Positions 27,188 through 35,958 of a DNA stretch of 54,494 nt are shown here, piece by piece. Numbering within the stretch: the first letter of the stretch is position 1; each line of letters begins with the position of its first letter. The position numbers were made by a program, and so were the translations under genes. Source of the stretch: Oscillospiraceae bacterium (lineage in GTDB: Bacteria; Bacillota; Clostridia; Oscillospirales; Acutalibacteraceae); the NCBI GenBank assembly GCA_015066015.1, contig SVPE01000013.1:1-54494 (forward strand). The letters are read 5' to 3'. The notes beneath the pieces are model-generated. The model was not told the origin of the DNA. It saw only the letters and a program-made list of their open reading frames with translations, and ran no database searches.

Positions 27188-27838
27188 ATGGATATGAACA
27201 AAACCTATGCGGTGTTCGGATTAGGAAGATACGGAAGAGCAGTTGCCTCGGAGCTTTCAAAGGGCGGTGCCGAGGTTGTTGCTGTCGACATTGATGAAGA
27301 GGCAGTAAATGATGTTGCTGACGAGATACCGTTTTCTAAATGTGCGGATGTTACCGATGAAAATGTATTAAAGCAGCTGGGCGTGAGAAATTTTGATATT
27401 GTTATTGTTGCTATGTCCGGAAATCTTGAGGGAAGTGTAATGACAACGATGCTTTTAAAGCAGGCAGGAGTACCTACAGTTATTGTTAAGTGCGCTGATG
27501 AAATGCAAAAAAAGATTTTAAGCAAAATCGGTGCAGACAGGGTAGTGCTTCCTGAAACTGAATCGGGCACAAGACTTGCAAAAAACCTTCTTTCATCCGG
27601 ATTTATTGATGTTATTGAGCTTTCAAAAGATGTTTCAATGGTTGAAATGGAAGTTAAAAATAATTGGATAGGAAAAAGCCTTATCGAATTGAATCTGAGA
27701 AAAAAATATTCAATTAATGTTGTTGCCATAAGAAAAAAAGACTCAGTTATTGTTGATATTGATCCTAAAATTCCTCTTGATGATGAAATGAAGCTTATTG
27801 TTGTTGCAAATCCCGAAAAGATCAGAAATATAAAATAA
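27188..27838 (+). CDS. ktrA: KtrA-type RCK regulatory subunit
   Basis: 216 residues from the ATG at 27188, after AAAGGAGATTG; a TTG at 27179 would add three residues. RCK_N (Rossmann) domain with YAVFGLGRYGRAVASEL (GxGxxG) and an acidic residue at the end of beta-2 (AVDIDEEA) for NAD(H)/ATP binding. The C-terminal RCK_C domain (~135-216) is where c-di-AMP binds in the family. It forms an octameric ring gating KtrB at the inner membrane face. Cotranscribed with ktrB; the transcript ends at 27878. Confidence 0.94.
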   Translation: MDMNKTYAVFGLGRYGRAVASELSKGGAEVVAVDIDEEAVNDVADEIPFSKCADVTDENVLKQLGVRNFDIVIVAMSGNLEGSVMTTMLLKQAGVPTVIVKCADEMQKKILSKIGADRVVLPETESGTRLAKNLLSSGFIDVIELSKDVSMVEMEVKNNWIGKSLIELNLRKKYSINVVAIRKKDSVIVDIDPKIPLDDEMKLIVVANPEKIRNIK

Positions 27839-27842
27839 AAAG

Positions 27843-27878
27843 AAAGGGTTTCTTTGGAATTTACCGAAGAAACCCTTT
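27843..27878. terminator. Bidirectional terminator between the two K+ systems
   Basis: AAAGGGTTTCTT (27843-27854) pairs with AAGAAACCCTTT (27867-27878), extended by TGG/CCG pairs to a 6-base loop. A-rich before and T-rich after, so it can serve both ktrBA and the convergent trkAH. Confidence 0.9.
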
Positions 27879-27914
27879 ATCTTATTGTTCGGCCTGCATT
27901 TTCAGGCAGACTTT

Positions 27915-29357
27915 TTATTTTTTTGTCCAGGTAGAAGGAGACAGTGTAAGAATAAGAGGATAAATTTCAAGTCTTCCGAAAAGCATTGCGAGAGAGAGCA
28001 CTATCTTAGCAAAGGGAGAATAAAGACTATAGTTCATTGCAGGACCTACCTCTTTGAAGCCGGGGCCTATATTGTTGAAGCAGGCTGTTGCTGCCGATAT
28101 GTTCGTTTCAAGATCAAAGCTGTCAAAGCTTAGCAACAGAACAATGGTAAAGAAAAACATAATATAAATCGCAAAGTATGCACTTACGGATCGTATAGTA
28201 TCTTCTTCAAGTCCTTTGCCTTCAAAACGTATGGCACCGACACTTCTGGGATGAAGGAGCTTTTTCAGCTCTCGTTTGATGGATTTTATAACAATGATAA
28301 GTCGTGAAACCTTGAATCCGCCTCCGGTTGAACCTGCACAGGCACCGATAAACATCAGTATGAACAGAACAGTTTTTGAAAGTCCGGGCCAGGTATCAAA
28401 ATCAGCTGTGGCATAACCGGTGGTTGTAATTACGGAACTGACCTGAAATGATGCATCGGTAAATGCTTTTCCGAAAGAGTCATAAGAGGAAAGAATATTT
28501 AATGTAATAACACTTATGCTTGCTGCTACTATACCGAGATAAACCCATAGCTCGCTGCTTTTGAGGCTTTCCTTGAATTTTTTTATAATCAAAAGATAAT
28601 AGAGATTGAAGTTTACGCCGAATAAAAGCATAAAAATTGTAATTACCCATTGCAGATAAGTGCTGTAAGAAGTAATGCTGTCCGACTTAATTCCGAAGCC
28701 ACCGGTACCTGCTGTTCCGAATGCATGTATGAGCGAATCGAAAAACGGCATTCCGCCTGCGAGAAGTAAAATCACTTCAACTGCTGTAATGACAATATAT
28801 ATAATGTAAAGGATTCGCGTTGTTTGTTTTATTCGCGGAACTATTTTTCCGACGATGGGTCCGGGAACCTCCGCTCTGAGAATGTGAATGCTTCTGTCTG
28901 AAAGTGAATTTGCCACTGCCATAACGAAAACAAGCACACCCATACCGCCAATCCAGTGGGTGAAGGAGCGCCAGAATAAAATTCCCCTGCTCATGCTTTC
29001 TACATCTGTAAGAATAGAAGCGCCCGTTGTTGTAAAGCCGCTGACGGTTTCGAACAACGCATCGATATAAGATGGAATCTCTCTGCTTAAATAAAATGGG
29101 AGAGCGCCGATTGCGGAAAGTGCAATCCAGCAAAGGGCAACAATGACAAAGCCTTCCTTTGCAAAGATGACTTTAGAAGTGGGCTTGAAAATCAGTGTAG
29201 CGGCAAAGCCGATAATAAGGGCAACGGCAATTGTGATAAGGAAATCAACTGCACAACTCTCTTTATAAATCAAAGAGGTGATAAGAGGCAAAATCAAAAG
29301 CGCCGCTTCAAGCTTGATTACATTACCCACCGTATATAAGACCATTCTTCTGTTCAT
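27915..29357 (-). CDS. trkH: TrkH-type K+ transporter membrane subunit
   Basis: 480 residues, longer than KtrB, with the two extra N-terminal membrane helices usual for TrkH/TrkG. Pore-loop signatures: VSGFTTTGASIL, FGTAGTGGFGI, ITTTGYATADFDTWP and AATACFNNIGPGF. The gating loop GACAGSTGGGFKVSR precedes a long amphipathic helix. It imports K+ coupled to H+ or Na+. It is the second gene of a minus-strand trkA-trkH operon, beginning 16 bases after the trkA stop, and faces ktrBA. Confidence 0.93.
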   Translation of the reverse strand: MNRRMVLYTVGNVIKLEAALLILPLITSLIYKESCAVDFLITIAVALIIGFAATLIFKPTSKVIFAKEGFVIVALCWIALSAIGALPFYLSREIPSYIDALFETVSGFTTTGASILTDVESMSRGILFWRSFTHWIGGMGVLVFVMAVANSLSDRSIHILRAEVPGPIVGKIVPRIKQTTRILYIIYIVITAVEVILLLAGGMPFFDSLIHAFGTAGTGGFGIKSDSITSYSTYLQWVITIFMLLFGVNFNLYYLLIIKKFKESLKSSELWVYLGIVAASISVITLNILSSYDSFGKAFTDASFQVSSVITTTGYATADFDTWPGLSKTVLFILMFIGACAGSTGGGFKVSRLIIVIKSIKRELKKLLHPRSVGAIRFEGKGLEEDTIRSVSAYFAIYIMFFFTIVLLLSFDSFDLETNISAATACFNNIGPGFKEVGPAMNYSLYSPFAKIVLSLAMLFGRLEIYPLILTLSPSTWTKK

Positions 29358-29372
29358 GGAAAATAACCGCCT

Positions 29373-30737
29373 TTATCTGATAATGTCTGATAAGCTGTTC
29401 AGTTTCTGACTTGCACTTAAAACGATTACCCTGTCATCAACCTGAATAGTATCGTCACCGGTGGGGATGAGGGCTTTTTTGCCCTCGCGGATTATTCCGA
29501 CGATGAGAACACCGGGTTTTATCTGAAGATTTTTAATCGGTGTGGAGATAATGGGTGAATTTTCCTTGACCTTGAATTCAAGCGCTTCAGCCTTGCCGTC
29601 CATTATCTTATAAAGTGTTTCTATACTGCTTCCGCGTGAATTGTTGAGCGCTCTTGTATAACGCAGAACTATTTCACTTGTAATTGCCTTTGTTGAGAAA
29701 AGATAATCAAGACCGAGGCTTTCCGCCATAGTATAAAGCTCTGATTTGTTTACCTTTGAAATAACGGTGGGCACATCGTGGCGGGAAACAAAAAGTGATG
29801 TAAGAATATTCTGCTCGTCAAAATTTGTCAGTGACAAAAAGGCATCAAGGTTTCTCATACCTTCTTCAAGAAGAAGCTCCTGGTTGGAGCCGTCGCCGTG
29901 AATGATGATTGCATCTGAAGGTAAAAGCTCACTGAGTGTACGGCAACGCTCAAGATTCTTTTCAACAATTCGCACATCGTTACCGGAAGAAAGAAGCATT
30001 TTTGCAAGATAGTATGCAGTTTTACTGCCTCCGACAATCATAATGTTTCTTGCCTGCTTTTTCATCAGACCGAGGTCCTTGAGAAGCTTCTGAATATCTC
30101 CGGGAGATGCGGCAATTGAAATTATGTCGCCTGCCTGAAGCTCAAAGCTGCCGTCGGGGATAATCACTTCGCCCTGTCTCATAACAGCGGCGATAATGAA
30201 TTCTATTTTCTGCTTTTCACGAATTTTGAAAATTTTCTTGCCGCAAAGATTGCTTTCCGGTTTCAGACGCACCTCAATCATTTCAAGGTTGCGTCTTGCA
30301 AAATAGTCAACCTGAAAAGCGGAGGGAATTTTAAGAATGTTATAAAGCTCCTGAGCCATAAGAAGCTCGGGATTGATTGCCATTGAAAGTTGGAGCTTAT
30401 GGCGCATAAAATCAAGAGATTCACCGTTATATTCGGGATTTCTGATTCGCGCAATAGTGTGTTTTGCACCCATTTCCTTTGAAAGGAAGCAGCAAAGCAT
30501 ATTAAGCTCGTCCGATGCTGTTACGGCAACAACAAGTTCAGCTTGGCTTATGCCTGCATTTTCAAGAACAGTACAATCAACACCATTGCCGCATACACCA
30601 ATGCAGTCGTACATATTTGTAATTTCTTCAACTGTGGAGTTATCAGTATCAATAACGGTAATGTCGTGACCCTCATTGATAAGATCGGAAACAATGCTGA
30701 ACCCGATTTTTCCGCAGCCTACAACAATAATGTTCAT
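29373..30737 (-). CDS. trkA: Trk system K+ uptake regulator TrkA
   Basis: 454 residues with the tandem arrangement RCK_N-RCK_C-RCK_N-RCK_C of full-length TrkA. First nucleotide site IIVVGCGKIGFSIVSDLINE (~2-21) with acidic VIDTD; second site MIVGGSKTAYYLAKML (~230-245), in which GGSKTA replaces the usual GxGxxG. It binds NAD(H)/ATP and gates TrkH. The two-domain-pair size distinguishes it from the single-pair KtrA nearby. First gene of its operon; shares an upstream region with icd. Confidence 0.94.
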   Translation of the reverse strand: MNIIVVGCGKIGFSIVSDLINEGHDITVIDTDNSTVEEITNMYDCIGVCGNGVDCTVLENAGISQAELVVAVTASDELNMLCCFLSKEMGAKHTIARIRNPEYNGESLDFMRHKLQLSMAINPELLMAQELYNILKIPSAFQVDYFARRNLEMIEVRLKPESNLCGKKIFKIREKQKIEFIIAAVMRQGEVIIPDGSFELQAGDIISIAASPGDIQKLLKDLGLMKKQARNIMIVGGSKTAYYLAKMLLSSGNDVRIVEKNLERCRTLSELLPSDAIIIHGDGSNQELLLEEGMRNLDAFLSLTNFDEQNILTSLFVSRHDVPTVISKVNKSELYTMAESLGLDYLFSTKAITSEIVLRYTRALNNSRGSSIETLYKIMDGKAEALEFKVKENSPIISTPIKNLQIKPGVLIVGIIREGKKALIPTGDDTIQVDDRVIVLSASQKLNSLSDIIR

Positions 30738-30862
30738 TCGGATAACCTGACCTTTCGATTAATTGGGGATATAATAGCATTGTATCTCAATTTAAGAAAA
30801 AAATCAATAGTACAATGACGAAACAGTTTTTTACCGATTTAATATAAAATAAAGAAAAACTA

Positions 30863-30891
30863 TTGACCTAAAGACTTTACTTTGTTAAAAT
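30863..30891 (+). promoter_or_regulatory. Promoter of icd
   Basis: -35 TTGACC (30863-30868), 17-bp spacer, -10 TAAAAT (30886-30891); AAAGGAG ribosome binding site before the ATG at 30925. Confidence 0.8.
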
Positions 30892-30924
30892 TATCGGGTA
30901 ATTAAAACAAAGGAGCTGAAACAG

Positions 30925-32130
30925 ATGGAAAAGATAAAAATGGGTAAAATCGTCGAGATGGACGGAGACGAGATGACCAGAATCATCTGGAAAATGATAA
31001 AGGACGAGCTGCTTTCACCTTATGTGGAGCTTAACACAGAATACTATGATCTCGGACTACCTTACCGAGACGAGACAAACGATCAGGTAAGCATCGATGC
31101 TGCCGAAGCAATCAAAAAGTACCGTGTAGGTGTAAAGTGTGCAACAATAACACCCAATGCGCAACGCGTAGAAGAATATAAACTCAAGGAAATGTGGAAA
31201 AGTCCCAACGGTACAATCCGTGCAATTCTTGACGGAACCGTTTTCAGAACACCGATTCTTGTAAGCGGCATCAAGCCTACCGTAAGAACATGGGAAAAGC
31301 CTATCACAATTGCCCGTCACGCATACGGCGATGTTTATAAGGCAACCGAGTTCCGTACAACAAAGCCCGGCAAGGCCGAGCTTGTTTTCACAAGTGAAGA
31401 CGGTGAAGAGGAAAGAGCGACCGTTTATGATTTCGAGTGCGGCGGTGTGCTTCAGGCAATGTACAATAAGGACAGCTCAATTGAGTCCTTCGCACATTCC
31501 TGCTTCAAGTTTGCTATTGACACAAAGCAGGATCTTTGGTTTTCAACAAAGGATACAATTTCCAAAAAGTATGATCAGACCTTCAAGCTCTTATTCGAGG
31601 ATATCTTCAACAGAGATTACAAGGCAAAGTTTGACGAGCTCGGTATAGAATATTTCTACACTCTCATAGACGATGCTGTTGCAAGAGTTATCCGTTCAAA
31701 GGGCGGCTATATCTGGGCTTGCAAAAACTATGACGGAGATGTTATGAGCGATATGGTCTCAACAGCTTTCGGCTCGCTTGCGATGATGACAAGCGTGCTT
31801 GTTTCGCCTGACGGAAATTATGAGTATGAGGCAGCTCATGGTACAGTTACAAGACACTATTATCGCTACCTTGAGGGTGAAAAAACTTCAACAAACCCGA
31901 TTGCAACAATCTTTGCATGGACAGGTGCCCTTAATAAGAGAGGTGAGCTTGACGGCAACAAGGAGCTTTCTGATTTTGCTGCAAAGCTTGAAAAGGCCTG
32001 CATAAACACTATTGAAAGCGGAAAAATGACAAAGGATCTTGTAGGTCTCTGGGAGGGCTGTGAAGCTACCGCCCTTACAACAGAGGAGTTTATCCTTGCA
32101 ATAAAGCAAGAGCTTGAGAAGAGTCTCTGA
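30925..32130 (+). CDS. icd: NADP-dependent isocitrate dehydrogenase, homodimeric eukaryote-like type
   Basis: 401 residues. The N-terminus ([15 protein letters not shown]) and the substrate segment [20 protein letters not shown] (Ser and Asn for isocitrate, Arg in [10 protein letters not shown]) belong to the type II IDH group shared by eukaryotes and many anaerobes, not the E. coli Icd group. [16 protein letters not shown] supplies the metal-binding aspartates; [16 protein letters not shown] is the NADP-binding region. It makes 2-oxoglutarate and NADPH, probably for glutamate synthesis. It is alone: no citrate synthase or aconitase adjacent. Confidence 0.95.
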   Translation: MEKIKMGKIVEMDGDEMTRIIWKMIKDELLSPYVELNTEYYDLGLPYRDETNDQVSIDAAEAIKKYRVGVKCATITPNAQRVEEYKLKEMWKSPNGTIRAILDGTVFRTPILVSGIKPTVRTWEKPITIARHAYGDVYKATEFRTTKPGKAELVFTSEDGEEERATVYDFECGGVLQAMYNKDSSIESFAHSCFKFAIDTKQDLWFSTKDTISKKYDQTFKLLFEDIFNRDYKAKFDELGIEYFYTLIDDAVARVIRSKGGYIWACKNYDGDVMSDMVSTAFGSLAMMTSVLVSPDGNYEYEAAHGTVTRHYYRYLEGEKTSTNPIATIFAWTGALNKRGELDGNKELSDFAAKLEKACINTIESGKMTKDLVGLWEGCEATALTTEEFILAIKQELEKSL

Positions 32131-32136
32131 TAACAA

Positions 32137-32168
32137 TTCACCCGAAGAAGCAGCTTTCTTCGGGTGAA
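32137..32168. terminator. Terminator after icd, probably bidirectional
   Basis: TTCACCCGAAGA (32137-32148) pairs with TCTTCGGGTGAA (32157-32168), 8-base loop, followed by AAAATTTTA. It sits between convergent genes. Confidence 0.8.
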
Positions 32169-32172
32169 AATT

Positions 32173-33390
32173 TTATGAGAATATGTATTTTACCATTGCA
32201 ACCAGACGGTCTTTTATTGTGAAATCATCGCATTCACTGTTAAAAACATAACGGTTATAAAGCTTCTTATCGGAAAGATCATAATATTCTCTGAAATAAA
32301 TCATTTCTGTTTCATAATCGGTAAGATCATTTTCGTTAAGAGTGATGACTCTTGCACCGCGGTTGATATCTCCGTAGGAGCCGAAGGATGAGGTGGGAGT
32401 CTGAACAATGTCAAGTCCCTTATAGGGGATTACAAAGCAATTGACATGGTCATGTCCGACTGCAATACCGAGTACGTTACCGTTATCAACAAGGGCATCA
32501 GCCTGCCCGTTTGAATATTTCGGAGGACAGCAGGTTTCGCTGAGGAAGGTATCTTCATCGGCGTATTCTTCGGGGAAGCCGTAGACAATACCGTCTTCTG
32601 TGATAGTCTGCTCCTTAAGATAAGCACCGGGAGCTTCAAGCTCTGTGATCTCTCCGGTTTCGCTGTTTACCTCTCCGACCTTGTAAAGCACATCATAAAT
32701 TTCCGGAATAATAATGTGCTGGAAGGCAAAGGAGGGGATTTTATTTCCGCCGTTTGCGGCGGTAATAGCCTTTTCGGTTCTGACATACCAGTTAATCTGA
32801 TCCTTTGCAACGCAGCCGTAACCGCCAAGATCATTTTCCGTGTTTCGCTCCTGAGAGTCAAAGAACCATAAAGTAAATTTATGCTTGTCGGAATCCGAAG
32901 CGTTTACGGGAAGATAATAAGTGCCGTAGCCGGTAAGCTCTTCGCTGTCTCTTACGCCGATAAAGCAATCATATTTTTCATAAATTTCCCATTGCTCCTC
33001 CTTTGTCAGACAGTTTCTGTCAGCATCGTGGTTTCCGTAAACAATTGCTACGGGAACCTTTTTATTTTCAAAAATCTTCATAAAATTGTCGATATTCTTT
33101 TTTATAAGCCAGCTGATGAGCTGTCCCGAGCCGGGTGCAATGTTATCTCCGGTGAGCACAACGAGGTCGGGCTTTTCCTTTTCAAGAAGATCTGTTATGA
33201 ACATACGGGTAAGAGGTCTGAACAGAACAACATCCTGAATATCGGCAATCTGCATAATTTTGAAAGAGCCGTCTTCGTTGAATTTAAGGGGATCTTTTGC
33301 TTTTGTGGGCGTTGCTTCAGCTGAGGCAATGCTGCTGAAAAGACTGAAGGCGGTCAGAATGGCGAGAATTATTGCAACTGTTTTCTTCAT
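32173..33390 (-). CDS. Exported metallophosphoesterase with altered DxH motif
   Basis: 405 residues with signal peptide (cleavage near residue 24, IASA). Calcineurin-like fold: first metal motif IMQIADIQD (D50, with Gln52 where His is usual), GDN in LVVLTGDNIAPG, GNHD in IVYGNHDADRN, a histidine in FAFQHIIIPE and GHDH in IAVGHDHVNCFV. All ligands but the first His are present, so activity with a modified metal site is likely. Extracytoplasmic hydrolysis of phosphate esters is inferred. It shares family and layout with the gene at 42702, which keeps the DIH motif. The gene follows the oxidoreductase gene at 33409 by 18 bases and is probably cotranscribed with it. Confidence 0.87.
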   Translation of the reverse strand: MKKTVAIILAILTAFSLFSSIASAEATPTKAKDPLKFNEDGSFKIMQIADIQDVVLFRPLTRMFITDLLEKEKPDLVVLTGDNIAPGSGQLISWLIKKNIDNFMKIFENKKVPVAIVYGNHDADRNCLTKEEQWEIYEKYDCFIGVRDSEELTGYGTYYLPVNASDSDKHKFTLWFFDSQERNTENDLGGYGCVAKDQINWYVRTEKAITAANGGNKIPSFAFQHIIIPEIYDVLYKVGEVNSETGEITELEAPGAYLKEQTITEDGIVYGFPEEYADEDTFLSETCCPPKYSNGQADALVDNGNVLGIAVGHDHVNCFVIPYKGLDIVQTPTSSFGSYGDINRGARVITLNENDLTDYETEMIYFREYYDLSDKKLYNRYVFNSECDDFTIKDRLVAMVKYIFS

Positions 33391-33408
33391 AATATTTTCT
33401 CCCTTATA

Positions 33409-34719
33409 TTATAACTCAACCTTTTGAGGTGTGCCGCCGTTTTCTCTTGACTTGTCTGCAAGATAAACACTCAGGTGACCTGCAACGGAATCAAAAATAG
33501 ATGTGCAGGCAAGTGACGGCTCTTCCCCGCGGATAAATTTTACGAAGTCCTCGGAAAGTCTTTCGTCGCCGCCACCGTGACCGCCGTAAGCACCAACCAT
33601 ATCTCCGCTGACCTTAAGGTCAACGACCTCTACGTCACACTCCTCGTTATGAGCATCGGGAGAGGGATTGATTTTAAGCACCGTGAACTTGGATTCTTCA
33701 AAGTTGCCGAAAATTTCACCCTTAGTGCCTACAATGTGAATATTTCTTCTGGGCTCTGCAGAGCCGCCTACCATATTGTGGGTGCCCGTTGCTCCGCTTC
33801 TGAAATTAACAAGCACACTCTGATGGTCAACAACATTGTTGTCGCACTTGTAAATACATCTTGAATAGGGATAGTCGGTTTTCATCAGTGCAATTTTATC
33901 TTCTATTGTGGGATTATCGATATGCTCGAGGGCATCCCATACGTAAAAGCTCCAGCGGTCCGGATGGTCTATGTAAAGTCTCTTCGTGGAGTATACGCAG
34001 GTGTCAACATAGGGACAGTCTCTCATGCACACGGTGCCTGCACCTTCGGGGGCGTTCTGAGGCTTGAACTGATACTTTCCGCCAAAGGAAGTAATTTGTA
34101 CCGGCTCGGTTTCCGCCATCATCCACATCATAATATCAATATCGTGGCAGCATTTTGCAAGAAGCATAGAGGTATGACACTTATCGCTGTTTGCCCACTT
34201 GCCTCTTACATATGAGGTGGAAAGATGGTGATAGGAGACATGTTCACAGGTCTGGATATTTATAATGTCACCGATTTCGCCTCTGACGATTCTTTCCTTG
34301 ATCCCGTAGTAGAAGGGTGTGTATCTTAAAACGTGGCATATCATAACCTTTGAGCCGTTCTTTTTGGCAATGTCTACGAGATAACGCATCTCTTTTTCAT
34401 TTACGGCAAAGGGCTTTTCAAGAAGCATGTCGTAGCCCTTTTCGAGAAGAGGTACGGCTGTTTCTATATGCTGCTCGTCCATTGTGCCGTTTATGATGGT
34501 GTCGGCAAGCTTCTCTTTTTCTGCAAGCTCCTGTGCCGATTCAAAGCACATATCCTCGGAAAAGCCGAAATATTCCATTGCTTTCTTTCTTCTTATGGGA
34601 TTAGGGTCGGCAACACCGACGATTTTCAGTAAGTCAGGCCTTGTTTTTGCCAGTTCACTGTATACAAAGGCTCTGTGACCGGCGCCGACTATTATGGCTG
34701 TAACGGGATTGTAATTCAT
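33409..34719 (-). CDS. Gfo/Idh/MocA family oxidoreductase
   Basis: 436 residues from the ATG at 34719, six bases after GAGGTG; the GTG at 34728 overlaps that site. N-terminal Rossmann fold with AIIVGAGHRAFVYSELA (GxGxR) and EKPFAVNEKEM, the conserved Glu-Lys-Pro of the family. The C-terminal domain (~130-400) contains HVSYHHLSTSYVRGKW and a CMRDCPYVDTCVYS cluster of Cys residues, which is unusual and could bind metal or an Fe-S cluster. It likely oxidises or reduces a sugar or sugar derivative with NAD(P); substrate unknown. Probably cotranscribed with the metallophosphoesterase. Confidence 0.85.
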   Translation of the reverse strand: MNYNPVTAIIVGAGHRAFVYSELAKTRPDLLKIVGVADPNPIRRKKAMEYFGFSEDMCFESAQELAEKEKLADTIINGTMDEQHIETAVPLLEKGYDMLLEKPFAVNEKEMRYLVDIAKKNGSKVMICHVLRYTPFYYGIKERIVRGEIGDIINIQTCEHVSYHHLSTSYVRGKWANSDKCHTSMLLAKCCHDIDIMMWMMAETEPVQITSFGGKYQFKPQNAPEGAGTVCMRDCPYVDTCVYSTKRLYIDHPDRWSFYVWDALEHIDNPTIEDKIALMKTDYPYSRCIYKCDNNVVDHQSVLVNFRSGATGTHNMVGGSAEPRRNIHIVGTKGEIFGNFEESKFTVLKINPSPDAHNEECDVEVVDLKVSGDMVGAYGGHGGGDERLSEDFVKFIRGEEPSLACTSIFDSVAGHLSVYLADKSRENGGTPQKVEL

Positions 34720-34808
34720 TCGCTTCACCTCACAGGTTTATTCAAAAGAATTATAACACAGTTTGAGGTAAAATCAATAGAAACAGAAAAAAACTTCTTA
34801 ATGTGGCG

Positions 34809-34924
34809 GCGGGGAGGCACTTTGCCTTTTCTATGAAAAGGCAAAGACACAGAGAAAATTCCCTTTCGGGGGGGAAAGGGAATTTTCTCTGTGAGAACGC
34901 GCGCAGCGCGTTCCACCTCCCCGC
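34809..34924 (+). repeat. Cloverleaf palindromic element, copy B
   Basis: Outer stem of 9 bp GCGGGGAGG (34809-34817) with CCTCCCCGC (34916-34924). Arm 1: 12 bp (34820-34831 with 34835-34846). Arm 2: a perfect 20 bp (34848-34867 with 34874-34893) capped by six Gs. Arm 3: GAACGCGC (34895-34902) with GCGCGTTC (34906-34913). Same order and orientation as copies A and C, with different arm 1 and arm 2 sequence. Confidence 0.85.
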
Positions 34925-34940
34925 GCGTGCGGAAAGCATC

Positions 34941-35357
34941 TCACCTGAGTTTTTCATTGAGCTTTTTGCTTGTGCCGCGTACAGCAACATATACTATACC
35001 CCACACTGCAAAGTAAATGCCGACAAAAACCGCCGTGAAAATCAAAAGCACCTTGGGCTCAAAGGGTATCCAAGAATTGATAATGTAGCAAATACTGTAA
35101 GCAACATAAAGCATAGAAAAGTGACAGAGCATTGACTTAGGAAGGCTCCAGTGTTCTACCTGATTAAAAACAGATGCTCCGGCATGGACAAATGCCAGAA
35201 TATATACCGAAACGGTGGCTGTAAAGTAGTCCTTTGCCGTCAGAAAAAATTCCGCATCCGTGTATGATACTGCAAGATATATTATCGCCGCAACAATCGG
35301 TCCGAAGCCACCAAACATAAGTCCTCTGTGTAAAAATTCCTTTACATACTTATTCAT
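34941..35357 (-). CDS. DUF3021 family membrane protein
   Basis: 138 residues with four hydrophobic segments (YLHRG-type start, then LMFGGFGPIVAAIIYLAVSY, YFTATVSVYILAFVHAGAS, SMLYVAYSICYIINSW and VLLIFTAVFVGIYFAVWGIV) and a basic tail. This is the small membrane partner that regularly follows LytTR regulators in Firmicutes. Its ATG lies one base after the stop of the LytTR gene, so the pair is translationally coupled. In related systems the membrane protein restrains the LytTR factor; that role is inferred here. Confidence 0.85.
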   Translation of the reverse strand: MNKYVKEFLHRGLMFGGFGPIVAAIIYLAVSYTDAEFFLTAKDYFTATVSVYILAFVHAGASVFNQVEHWSLPKSMLCHFSMLYVAYSICYIINSWIPFEPKVLLIFTAVFVGIYFAVWGIVYVAVRGTSKKLNEKLR

Positions 35358-35358
35358 A

Positions 35359-35787
35359 TCAAATACCTAACCTTTCTTTGACAGCCCTGAGCTGTCTTCT
35401 CGAGATATAATCCTTATAGCCGTTTTTAAAAGTAACAGTAAGTGAGCCTGAAAATTCCGCCTCGAAGCGTTTCATTTTTTCAGTGTTTCCTATGCAGGAC
35501 TGATTCAGCCTTATGAAGTTTTTTCCAAGTCTTTCCTCGAGCTGATAAAGCCGCATTTTCACCTGAAGCTTTTCTTTTTCGGTAATTGCGTAGGTTTTTC
35601 CTTTTTCGCTTATAAAGCAGTAAACTTCATTTTCATTAAGCTTTACTGCACCGTTTCCATCGTATGCTACAAGCTCGCAGGTGCTTTCAACAAGTCTTTC
35701 TATGCTTTCAATAAGACTGTTTCTTTTATGGGCATAAATAAGGATCTCTTCTTCTTTTTCGTTATCAATTACAATTCTGAGTTTCAT
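35359..35787 (-). CDS. LytTR-family transcriptional regulator
   Basis: 142 residues from the ATG at 35787, after AAGGAGG; the longer frame to 35817 would overlap the promoter. The C-terminal ~100 residues are a LytTR DNA-binding domain: VYCFISEKGKTYAIT, LYQLEERLGKNFIRLNQSCIGN and FKNGYKDYISRRQLRAVKERLG are characteristic. It lacks a receiver domain, like the LytTR/DUF3021 type. No target operon (usually an ABC transporter) is adjacent, so it may act on itself or at a distance. A TGAAATATTTCA palindrome overlaps its -35 region. Confidence 0.9.
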   Translation of the reverse strand: MKLRIVIDNEKEEEILIYAHKRNSLIESIERLVESTCELVAYDGNGAVKLNENEVYCFISEKGKTYAITEKEKLQVKMRLYQLEERLGKNFIRLNQSCIGNTEKMKRFEAEFSGSLTVTFKNGYKDYISRRQLRAVKERLGI

Positions 35788-35808
35788 GAAATTCCTCCTT
35801 GCATTGTT

Positions 35809-35837
35809 ATGATACAATCTGACGTGAAATATTTCAA
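35809..35837 (-). promoter_or_regulatory. Promoter of lytTR-DUF3021 with overlapping palindrome
   Basis: Minus strand: -35 TTGAAA (35832-35837), 17-bp spacer, -10 TATCAT (35809-35814). The perfect palindrome TGAAATATTTCA (35825-35836) covers the -35 box. Confidence 0.7.
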
Positions 35838-35897
35838 TGCTTTTACGGTATTCGGTGTTTTTACAGACTTGTTCGGTAAATATTAAAAACTCGCTTG

Positions 35898-35926
35898 TTG
35901 ACTTTAAGGCTGGTGAGATGTATAAT
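35898..35926 (+). promoter_or_regulatory. Promoter of the GH31 gene
   Basis: -35 TTGACT (35898-35903), 17-bp spacer, -10 TATAAT (35921-35926); AAAAAGGAGAA before the ATG at 35959. Confidence 0.85.
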
Positions 35927-35958
35927 TTACAGGTAATTATTTCAAAAAGGAGAATACT

